Made by a program: the position numbers and the translations under genes | Shown here: positions 61,601 to 64,000 of the stretch, one piece after another | How positions within the stretch are numbered: the first letter of the stretch is position 1 | How the letters are laid out: every line of letters begins with the position of its first letter | Notes under the pieces: generated by a model | Databases searched by the model: none | Told to the model about the DNA's origin: nothing | The model's input: only the letters and a program-made list of their open reading frames with translations | Origin: Rhabdophis nuchalis | Taxonomy: Eukaryota; Chordata; Lepidosauria; Squamata; Natricidae | Assembly: GCA_039707465.1 (NCBI GenBank) | Contig: CM077647.1 | Span: 115,632,610-115,696,609, forward strand | Length of the DNA: 64,000 nucleotides | Reading direction: 5' to 3'

Positions 61601-64000
61601 TTGTCAAAAACAAGATACTTTATTTCATTTAAGGGAATTTTACCAAAGAGAATAATTAATTTTCAAATAAATGGAACAATTGAGAGGATCACTACATTAA
61701 TTATCCTTTCAGGAAATATTGGAACCAATCAGTTTTCAGTTTTCTGTCTATATTGAAAGTCCTCTAAATGTGTTGGGAATTCATCTGCTTTTTACATTTT
61801 GTAAAATTTAATAAAATTATTATGAAACAGATTCTCTTCTAGCATGTATAGTTGAGGTAAGACAGAAAGTGTCAAGTTGAGAAGTCTGCTTCACTTATTG
61901 GGTGGGGAGGAGTATTATTGGATAGTACATGGAAACCAGCTTGAAAATTTGAAATTACTAAACTGATTTTTAGTATTAAAATTAATTTCATCTCTCTTCC
62001 TCACTGTTCTTACAATAAATTCAAATGGATATAAGGTTTTCTGGATATCAGTTAGGGAAATGCATGTTGAAATAATTGTATTAAAAAGGTGATAATTGAA
62101 TTGTTTCCTTCATGCAAAATAAAAACAGTTTGAAATATATCTGAAGTAACAGTTTTGCTATTTTATAGCTTTTATGTTTTCCTTACATAAACTCTGGTTA
62201 TTGCAAATCCTTATAACATAAAGCAGTTTAAGAGTAAGTGTTGCCTTGCTGTCCCCTTGTTCAACAAGTTGTCCCTTATTGCTATTCAGAATTTAAAATG
62301 GAATGAAGTGAAAAAAGCAAACTCATTTCTAGGGATCATTAGGAAGGGTATAGAAAATAAGTCAGCAAGTGTCATTTTGCCTCTTTATAAATCTATGGTG
62401 AGGCCCCATCTGGAATATTGTGTACAGTTCTGGTCACCATACCTTCAGAAGGATATTGTGGAAATGGAAAAGGTGCAGAGGAGGGCAACCAGAATGATTA
62501 GGGGGCTGGAACACCTTCCTTACCATCTGAGGCTGCAACGGCTGGGCTTCTTCACTCTAGAACGATGGCACCTGAGAGGTGACCTGTTTGAAGTCTATAA
62601 AATCATGCACGGTGTGGACAAAGTAGAAAAGGAAAAACTGTTTTCCCTATCGCACAACACTAGAACTAGGGGGCTCTCCATGAAACTTTTGGGAGCTAGA
62701 CCTCAAACAAATAAGAGGAAGTACTTTTTCACCCAGAGGATCACTGCTCTATGGAACTCCCTGCCAGAAGTAGTGGTGACAGCTGTCAGCCTTGACACCT
62801 TTAAGAAAGGATTAGACGAGTTCATGGAGAACAAGGGTATCCATGGCTATCATTATGGATGCCTAAGGACACCCTCCGGGTTGGAGAGATAGCCAGGATA
62901 TTTCTCAATGCCATTTGCAGGGAATCATAAGCAGGTGAAGACATCTGCTTGGGAAGACCCTGAAGCAAATGGTGAGCCACTGTGTGAGACAGAATGCTGG
63001 ACCAGATGGGCTGTGGCCTGTTCCAGCAAGGCTATTCTTATGTTCTTATGAACTTTTACGAACTCTTTTGTCTTTATCTATTCTTTGCAGTTATCTATTC
63101 CTTTGAAAAGTCAAGATGACCTTGATAAGGCAATAGATCTATTAGACCGAAGCTCAAATGTGAAAAGCCTTAGAATATTACTGCTGTCTCAGGATAAAAA
63201 TCATGTGAGTAAAAGCAATGTAATCTATTTCAGTTTCACATTTGTTGTGATCCTCATGATAAATTATTGGTCATTAACTGGTATTAGTTACTGACTCACT
63301 AAAAGATTCTTTACTACACTGCTTAAAGCAGAAACAAAGTATCACATAATTTATTGGTCTTCCATCCTATTTTTGGTCATCACTGATTGTTCATCTTGAA
63401 GTTGTTTATAAGGAAATTACAGGTTGTGATAAATCTCCAAGTATTGGCATGGTATGAATTCCTGACTAGAAAGCAAGAAAAGTATTTTTAACGTCAAAAC
63501 TTGCATTGAATGATTGATTAGTTTTCAGTTTTCTTTCCATGGTTTCAGGTTATGTTCTGATCTTTAGTTCATACTGATACATACATTTAAAGCCTTATTA
63601 AGTTTTGAATCTCTTAATAGTTTAACTATTAATTGCATATTGTAGAATACATTAGTTTGATTTCATTAACTTTTTTGTTTGCTGATAACATTAATTTTAG
63701 GATTTATGAGAATTATAATCTCCAAAAATCTCGAGGATAGCAGATTAATTCCTCCCATCGTAATAGAACTAGCTTGGCAATATAAATGCTAAAATAATTT
63801 AACATTTAACATTTGATTACATATTTTTCAGTGTTTAAAAAAGTATTTTTCCTTGCTATTGAAAAATGCAATTTTTACTTATAAGGACTACAAGTAATTT
63901 ACCAATTGCTTCTACTAGTGCCTTCCAAATTTCAGATAATATTTAGACTGTAAAGTACTGAGAATTCTGTTTCAGAATACTTTTGAACCTCAGTTTGAAT
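33978..64000 (+). CDS. MAP3K3: MAP3K3 (MEKK3), 5' part: N-terminus and PB1 domain exons
   Basis: Coding segments 33978-33981, 57328-57449, (cassette 58067-58156), 59413-59453, 61218-61317 and 63091-63204 join in frame: the start codon plus one base, then [20 protein letters not shown], optionally a 30-residue insert, then [13 protein letters not shown] to [11 protein letters not shown]. The latter is a PB1 domain with the acidic OPCA stretch [12 protein letters not shown]. Known biology: MEKK3 is a serine/threonine MAP3K acting on MEK5-ERK5, p38, JNK and NF-kB pathways. Its PB1 domain docks the MEK5 PB1 domain, and CCM2 binds its N-terminus. MEKK2 is the nearest paralogue; the [13 protein letters not shown] start and gene neighbourhood favour MEKK3. 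The kinase domain lies beyond the window. Intron 1 is 23,346 bp and heavily invaded by transposons. Confidence 0.95.
34103..34190. repeat. (TAG)n and (TAA/ATT)n microsatellites
   Basis: About thirteen TAG units (34103-34141), then mixed TAA/ATT triplets, 120 bp into MAP3K3 intron 1. Confidence 0.9.
34191..34388. repeat. Short direct duplication of a retroelement tail with (AAT)n
   Basis: 'cagttggctgagtttc' preceded by 'tgcattttaaatgtt' occurs twice (34191-34223 and 34283-34317), each time next to AAT repeats. The second copy runs into about twenty AAT units (34327-34388). 'gcaccagtcaatggtactt' between them looks like a LINE 3' UTR. It may be two tails of one family or a local duplication. 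Confidence 0.6.
34619..34862 (+). mobile_element. LINE 3' fragment, same family as 3540-4050
   Basis: 'caatgactacttcagcttcaa', 'cagagtggtcaatgcctgg' and 'cactcctaagaggtc' recur from 3703-3925 in the same order. Stops disrupt the frame. Confidence 0.7.
34863..35590. other. MAP3K3 intron 1, unannotated
   Basis: No recognised element except a short CA-rich stretch at 35578-35607. Confidence 0.4.
35600..37075 (-). mobile_element. Tc1-like DNA transposon, inactive
   Basis: The left end 'tagaaagtattcagacccc' and inner repeat 'tgtgtattcagactcttc' (about 35790), together with the right inner repeat, the complement of 'gaggtctgaatatttatgcc' (36957-36976), show the inverted-repeat/direct-repeat ends of Tc1 elements. 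'cataatgacaa' with 'aatatcacactggcat' appears inverted at both sides. The right outer repeat is lost in a poly-G tract at 37074-37086. The transposase lies on the minus strand between the repeats. Confidence 0.82.
36330..36850 (-). pseudogene. Tc1 transposase pseudogene, N-terminal DNA-binding part
   Basis: A minus-strand frame at 36850-36563 encodes a paired-like helix-turn-helix region: [20 protein letters not shown] then [20 protein letters not shown] and [12 protein letters not shown]. These match the Tc1 order 'LS...R..II..H..G.GYK.I...L.....TV..II..WK'. Downstream the frame is broken. The DDE triad is not intact. Confidence 0.8.
37074..37145. repeat. Poly-G, (CTGT)n and poly-C tracts
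   Basis: A 13-G run, three CTGT units and a C-rich run border the Tc1 right end. Confidence 0.85.
37207..37264. repeat. (AATAC)n microsatellite: expanded CR1 tail
   Basis: About twelve exact pentamer units immediately 3' (minus strand) of a CR1 element. The + strand CR1 copy ending at 11138 has the same unit at low copy number. Confidence 0.92.
37351..37776 (-). pseudogene. CR1 reverse transcriptase C-terminal fragment
   Basis: The 141-codon frame reads [20 protein letters not shown], then [13 protein letters not shown] and [17 protein letters not shown], which is the CR1 C-terminal domain. The catalytic YADD part is deleted. Confidence 0.85.
38272..39090 (-). CDS. CR1 ORF1 protein with SGNH/esterase-like domain, 272 codons open
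   Basis: Residues 1-105 are low-complexity and basic. From about 106, [14 protein letters not shown] carries the block I GDS motif (Ser at about 113), and at about 160-169 [11 protein letters not shown] carries the block III G-x-N. The C-terminus has [16 protein letters not shown], where the catalytic His is expected; the canonical Asp two to three residues before it is not apparent. Known: CR1 and L2 ORF1 proteins contain such a lipolytic acetylhydrolase-like domain of unclear role in retrotransposition. An open frame with no stops in a truncated element suggests recent insertion. Confidence 0.8.
   Translation of the reverse strand: MEMPHYQPPLPQRSHRRRAVWTTVGSGRVRAGNHKHKTFAVSQHNRYSALADLNGDTKVTGQGNNDDSNKQGIVVQSEELTSEMQKCESGITHQSHNKSKVSKKRSHLLIGDSIVRDVNLGKDMEVLKEVRCLPGATASRDKRRILKIVKNASKDCEVDAIIHLGTNDLSQKDVVSVQNDFQSLGYKLSSTGCRLIFSEVIPVYKEQKGKGQRIAEFNVWLKEWCKKEGFGFISHDACSWSNENCTKEMVCTHPRKGLSYLALNSQISWLNI
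39351..41450 (-). CDS. CR1/L3 reverse transcriptase, 699-codon open frame
   Basis: Domains in order: LAPWF linker at about 53-57; reverse transcriptase from [10 protein letters not shown] (about 244) through NYRPVSNL (257-264), [12 protein letters not shown] (about 295-306) and [13 protein letters not shown] (first catalytic Asp, about 327-339), then [13 protein letters not shown] (about 386-398) and the catalytic YADD at about 418-421. The CR1 C-terminal domain ends FFRLAGLG. One substitution in a conserved block is CRVPQGS where relatives have CGVPQGS. The frame reads open upstream past the ATG ([19 protein letters not shown]), so the true ORF2 start is in the endonuclease part and this ATG is internal. 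It has no stop or frameshift over 2.1 kb, so the insertion is recent. Confidence 0.9.
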   Translation of the reverse strand: MDPDGFQTALGPFPVSLTRAPMEDLTAAWNIAAVGALDRVAPLRPLLRRRTTLAPWFTEELRVMKRRKRCLEGRWRSSRSESDRTQVRAHLRTYIVALRVAKRHHCATLIASAENRPAALFRVTRSLLQQREREAPLQGRAEEFVTFLQEKTAQIQSELAPIHGPVGCHERDLVWEEFDSVTSEDMDRLRGRLRATTCLLDPCPSWLVLASWEVTRGWLQEVVNASLSEGFLPASLKEAMVRPLLKKPSLDPALLNNYRPVSNLPFLAKVVESVVAQQFPRHLEEIEYLNPRQSGFRPGHSTETALIALVDDLWRARDGGCSSILVLLDLSAAFDTIDHGILLHRLGGLGVGGTVLRWFSSYLSGRSQFVRAGEQRSTPRPLTCRVPQGSVLSPLLFNAYMKPLGEIIRGFGVEYHLYADDTQLYISTPNHPNDAVAVMCQCLEAVRIWMGSNGLRLNPTKTEWLWFPAARFNQLSPTLAIGGEHLAPVDGARNLGVLLDTRLSMEEQVTAVARRAFYQVRLVRQLRPLLDRDALRTVTHALVTSRLDYCNSLYMGLPLRCTRRLQLVQNAAARAIMGTTRFTHVTPLLRDLHWLPVVFRVRFKVLIIIFKALHGSGPSYLRDRILPHTSSRPIRSHREGLLRVPSTSLCQRATPRGRALSVAGPALWNDLPPDIRTTTDLRSFRTKLKTHFFRLAGLG
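41450..42195 (-). pseudogene. CR1/L3 ORF2 N-terminus and truncated endonuclease
   Basis: The frame from [16 protein letters not shown] carries a basic linker and then the endonuclease start [35 protein letters not shown] and [15 protein letters not shown]. These are the first two catalytic regions of the APE-type domain. It then leaves this frame near 41535, and the reverse-transcriptase frame takes over with [12 protein letters not shown]. The middle of the endonuclease (GDFN and SDH motifs, about 150 residues) is missing, so the copy cannot make a complete ORF2 protein. Confidence 0.82.
42480..43486 (-). promoter_or_regulatory. GC-rich 5' UTR / promoter region of the CR1/L3 element
   Basis: CpG-rich kilobase at the 5' side of the element with repeated short modules (for example 'cgtagatcatcccagcgcc' in near-tandem at 43100-43135, and two 'cctcctggag/ctcctagag...gcctcgggcc' modules). 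Starts with 'caagactgcgcaggcgcg' on the minus strand. The + strand frames here lack domains. Promoter role is an inference from position. Confidence 0.5.
43490..45070. other. MAP3K3 intron 1, transposon-poor stretch
   Basis: AT-rich unique-looking sequence; no gene or repeat recognised. One of the longest stretches of the intron without obvious transposons. Confidence 0.45.
45075..45195 (-). mobile_element. Squamate SINE-like fragment
   Basis: 'gcgctgttaccttcccatc' and 'agtggtacctatttatctac' are phrases of a common squamate tRNA-SINE body in reverse orientation. The tRNA head is missing. Confidence 0.5.
45715..45993 (-). pseudogene. Possible Ty3/Gypsy gag remnant
   Basis: The 92-codon frame [20 protein letters not shown] to [20 protein letters not shown] resembles the hydrophilic gag region before the zinc knuckle of vertebrate Ty3/Gypsy elements ('EPMDVDAVQ'). 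It lies downstream rather than upstream of the pol remnants at 46.75-48.16 kb on the same strand, so either the element is rearranged or two copies are present. Confidence 0.4.
46262..46396. mobile_element. hAT-like MITE, diverged
   Basis: Ends 'caggagggtcaaacttatgg' and 'gtgagtttgacatccctg' are imperfect inverted repeats around a 135-bp body with the phrase 'ggcccatgggccagatacg'. Flanking 8-mers match only partly (ccctagat, tcctacag). Confidence 0.6.
46750..48160 (-). pseudogene. Ty3/Gypsy pol remnant: protease, reverse transcriptase, RNase H
   Basis: In minus-strand order: a protease-like part at 48156-47854 (LKIFVTLTL...then [20 protein letters not shown]); reverse transcriptase at about 47450-47053, ending [20 protein letters not shown], the 'FLGY.IS..G..MDP.KV' motif; and RNase H at about 47030-46800, with [19 protein letters not shown] and a shifted [14 protein letters not shown]. 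Many stops and frameshifts. The protease active-site DSG is not recognisable. No LTRs identified. Confidence 0.72.
48608..48621. repeat. Left target-site duplication (14 bp) of second L1-type insertion
   Basis: 'gatactgctataat' recurs exactly at 49327-49340. Confidence 0.88.
48622..49326 (-). mobile_element. L1-type ORF1-only element, 5'-truncated (HAL1-like), second copy
   Basis: 705-bp insertion between 14-bp direct repeats. On the minus strand it runs from mid-ORF1 ([16 protein letters not shown]..., matching [18 protein letters not shown] of the 14-kb copy) through the ORF1 C-terminus to a 3' UTR of about 285 bp, 'aataaaactttta', and a run of about twelve A at the tail (48623-48634 as T). 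The ORF1 end passes directly into the 3' UTR, as in the copy at 13874. Several in-frame stops; older. Confidence 0.83.
49327..49340. repeat. Right target-site duplication (14 bp) of second L1-type insertion
   Basis: Exact copy of 48608-48621. Confidence 0.88.
49869..50000 (-). mobile_element. CR1 LINE 3' end
   Basis: 'gttggaagggacctcagag' and 'tctagtccaacccccttct' are the complement of the CR1 3' terminus. The flank 'attcatagaatagaa' retains the 8-bp ATTCTATG-type tail typical of CR1 in sauropsids. Confidence 0.82.
50001..52085. other. MAP3K3 intron 1, AT-rich unannotated stretch
   Basis: Two kilobases of AT-rich sequence without a recognised repeat, gene or RNA. Short frames only. Confidence 0.45.
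52090..52460. repeat. Interspersed repeat shared with 1370-1830 (possible LTR)
   Basis: 'catactcacagggcaagg', 'aagtccagtccaccagg' and 'cttgtgaggagtggtgg' correspond in order to 1441-1770. Immediately followed by a CR1/L3 copy. Confidence 0.5.
52560..53760 (+). mobile_element. CR1/L3 LINE, 5'-truncated, frameshifted (second subfamily)
   Basis: Begins near the RT fingers/palm ([19 protein letters not shown]) and keeps a mutated catalytic motif YDDDTQLY in place of YADD. Frameshifts near 52910 (a duplicated 'ggggaccattggggg') and near 53265 (a short deletion) move the remaining C-terminus across three frames, ending YLFQQADLA. The 3' UTR with 'gggcggggtataaattc' and an A-rich tail follow. Closest relative here is 17826-18486. 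Confidence 0.88.
54066..54300. mobile_element. Squamate MITE-like repeat, left half
   Basis: 'ggtgggttcctactggtttgg' and 'caaaccaatagtaacttgg' begin a non-autonomous repeat with a GC-rich centre. The matching opposite end, 'cagtttgggcgaaccagcct...gaacggtaggatttaaccc', is seen at 55917-55960. Whether the two ends belong to one interrupted element is unclear. Confidence 0.5.
54574..54960 (-). mobile_element. L2-type LINE 3' end with (TAGAA)n tail
   Basis: The minus-strand end 'aaagtgacaataaagttc' runs into (TTCTA)n, seen as TAGAA and CAGAA pentamers at 54574-54625. The upstream part (to about 54960) is a decayed L2 3' UTR and C-terminus. AATAG/ATAGA-type tails are common in snake genomes. Confidence 0.7.
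55228..56036. mobile_element. hAT-like MITE with nested insertions
   Basis: Outer ends 'aaccgtccccaacctttcc' and 'ggattggggaaccctg' are inverted repeats; flanks 'tttagaac' and 'tttagaag' match at seven of eight. Nested inside are a CR1 tail (55500-55560), a pyrimidine microsatellite (55618-55710) and the right end of another repeat (about 55720-55960). Confidence 0.6.
55618..55712. repeat. (CCCT)n followed by (CTTT)n microsatellite
   Basis: About nine CCCT/TCCC units run into about thirteen CTTT units: a 95-bp polypyrimidine block. Confidence 0.92.
56171..56591. mobile_element. hAT MITE with 8-bp target duplication
   Basis: The 405-bp element 56179-56583 has inverted ends 'cagtgatggcgaaccttttt' and 'ataggttcgccatcactg'. 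The flanks ctatatac and ctatatat match at seven of eight positions. The interior is itself partly palindromic ('ctccccaggctccagaggc' against 'gcctggggagggcg'). Confidence 0.85.
56820..57012. mobile_element. MITE of the 'TACAGGTAGTCCT' family, diverged
   Basis: 'accatgggatgctgcaaatgg', 'ggctgctaagcgaccagtc' and 'gtggactgcctgtgtaat' follow the family order. Confidence 0.5.
57328..57449 (+). CDS. MAP3K3: MAP3K3 coding exon 2
   Basis: 122 nt: two bases complete Asp2, then [20 protein letters not shown] to [10 protein letters not shown]. Acceptor 'ttcattgtttcag', donor GTAATA, phase 0 end. The [13 protein letters not shown] start is diagnostic for MEKK3 rather than MEKK2; the following HPRLSSFDS part is diverged from the mammalian sequence. 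Confidence 0.95.
58067..58156 (+). CDS. MAP3K3: MAP3K3 cassette exon (alternative N-terminal insert)
   Basis: 90 nt, 30 codons, from [13 protein letters not shown] to AVEEKKTQ. Acceptor 'tttttccctttttaag', donor GTAAAA. Its length is a multiple of three and both borders are phase 0, so it can be skipped without changing frame. A KKH...LLN...EKK insert at this site is known in a longer vertebrate MEKK3 isoform, which supports the call. The insert is lysine/serine-rich and sits between the N-terminal helix and the PB1 domain. Confidence 0.82.
58500..58866 (-). mobile_element. LINE remnant, decayed
   Basis: 'tgcctgggaacacatcca' repeats a phrase at 16578-16595, and 'tgcattctgaaccagtt' phrasing is LINE-like. 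Clade uncertain. Confidence 0.35.
58868..59330 (+). mobile_element. Ancient CR1 reverse-transcriptase C-terminus and 3' UTR
   Basis: 'cattggttgccagtcagctt' reads LHWLPVS, the conserved ELHWLPV block. Decayed downstream blocks lead to a 3' UTR with 'tatgctgggcaactagtaag'. Multiple stops. Confidence 0.6.
59413..59453 (+). CDS. MAP3K3: MAP3K3 PB1 exon A (41-nt microexon)
   Basis: 13 codons [13 protein letters not shown] plus two bases of the next Arg codon. Acceptor 'ttttgtttcggcag', donor GTAAGA. Encodes the first beta strand of the PB1 domain with the conserved basic Lys (IRIKFE). Confidence 0.94.
59530..60908 (-). mobile_element. Tc1-like DNA transposon, inactive, about 1.38 kb
   Basis: Terminal inverted repeats of about 150 bp: left 'gcatttggcctctgtatacc' and 'ggggtttgacaaaaatgtgg', right their complements 'gtacagaggccaaatgcca' and 'cttttgtcaaacccc'. 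Between them the minus strand encodes a decayed transposase; about 59985-59925 reads [17 protein letters not shown], the 'W P.QSPDLNPIE' block holding the last catalytic acidic residue of Tc1 DDE enzymes. A different subfamily from the element at 35600. It starts about 77 bp after a MAP3K3 microexon. Confidence 0.85.
61218..61317 (+). CDS. MAP3K3: MAP3K3 PB1 exon B
   Basis: 100 nt: one base completes Arg, then [20 protein letters not shown] to DLYYMNNE (33 codons). Acceptor 'ggtgtcccatccag', donor GTAGTA. Confidence 0.95.
62314..63052 (+). mobile_element. CR1 LINE 3' end with classic 8-bp tail
   Basis: An open frame to 62892 encodes the CR1 reverse transcriptase C-terminus ([54 protein letters not shown]). 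The 3' UTR ends in two copies of TTCTTATG (63034-63050), the octamer tail of avian/reptilian CR1. Its 3' end lies only 38 bp before a MAP3K3 exon. The frame is not a host gene. Confidence 0.9.
63091..63204 (+). CDS. MAP3K3: MAP3K3 PB1 exon C
   Basis: 114 nt, 38 codons, [20 protein letters not shown] to LLSQDKNH. Acceptor 'tctattctttgcag', donor GTGAGT. Carries the acidic OPCA motif ([12 protein letters not shown]) by which MEKK PB1 domains pair with basic PB1 partners, and the last PB1 strand (KSLRILLLS). Confidence 0.96.
63976..64000 (+). CDS. MAP3K3: Candidate start of the next MAP3K3 exon, cut by the window end
   Basis: 'aattctgtttcag' at 63963-63975 is a plausible acceptor. The phase-0 continuation reads NTFEPQFE before the edge. 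Exon C ends in phase 0 after KNH, and the mammalian protein continues with Asn, so only the first residue agrees. It may be a decoy acceptor. Confidence 0.35.

Noticed and set aside
62257..62892. 211-codon frame as a possible host gene or MAP3K3 exon
   Set aside because: It is a CR1 reverse transcriptase C-terminus, followed by a CR1 3' UTR and octamer tail. The MAP3K3 exons skip it.

Overview
This 64-kb window is vertebrate nuclear DNA, most likely from a squamate reptile and possibly a snake. Two protein-coding genes lie on the + strand in tandem: DCAF7 (WDR68), complete in seven coding exons from 7837 to 29106, and the 5' part of MAP3K3 (MEKK3), from its four-base first coding segment at 33978 to the end of the window. 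Each starts in its own CpG-rich promoter (about 7560-8170 and 33540-34080). The squamate assignment is an inference. It rests on a Sauria-type tRNA SINE (32664-32900), many CR1/L3 and L2 LINEs, hAT and Tc1 DNA transposons, and LINE tails that run into microsatellites.

Layout. 1-7.2 kb is a patchwork of LINE fragments, including two CR1/L3 reverse transcriptase copies and a 114-bp-arm inverted repeat. 7.2-29.1 kb is DCAF7. Its 9.8-kb second intron holds an L1-type element that carries ORF1 but no ORF2 and is bounded by a 17-bp target duplication, as well as a GC-rich palindrome and several LINE remnants. 29.1-31.2 kb is the likely DCAF7 3' UTR. 31.2-33.5 kb is intergenic and holds a hAT palindrome and a SINE. 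33.5-34.0 kb is the MAP3K3 promoter. 34.0-57.3 kb is MAP3K3 intron 1 (23.3 kb). It contains a Tc1 element, a CR1 with an intact SGNH-esterase-type ORF1, a nearly complete CR1/L3 with a 699-codon reverse transcriptase frame, Ty3/Gypsy remnants, a second ORF1-only L1 and a cluster of nested hAT MITEs. 57.3-64.0 kb holds the MAP3K3 exons for the N-terminus, a frame-preserving cassette exon and the PB1 domain. The kinase domain lies beyond the window.

The two host genes are not a pathway unit. DCAF7 is a seven-bladed WD40 scaffold for DYRK1A/HIPK2 and CUL4-DDB1. MAP3K3 is a MAP3K whose PB1 domain docks MEK5. Their adjacency is an old syntenic block; in human, TACO1 lies between them, and I see no trace of it here. 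The most notable non-host signal is the pair of L1 elements that share the same ORF1-to-3'-end architecture without ORF2, resembling the 'half-L1' (HAL1) class known from mammals.
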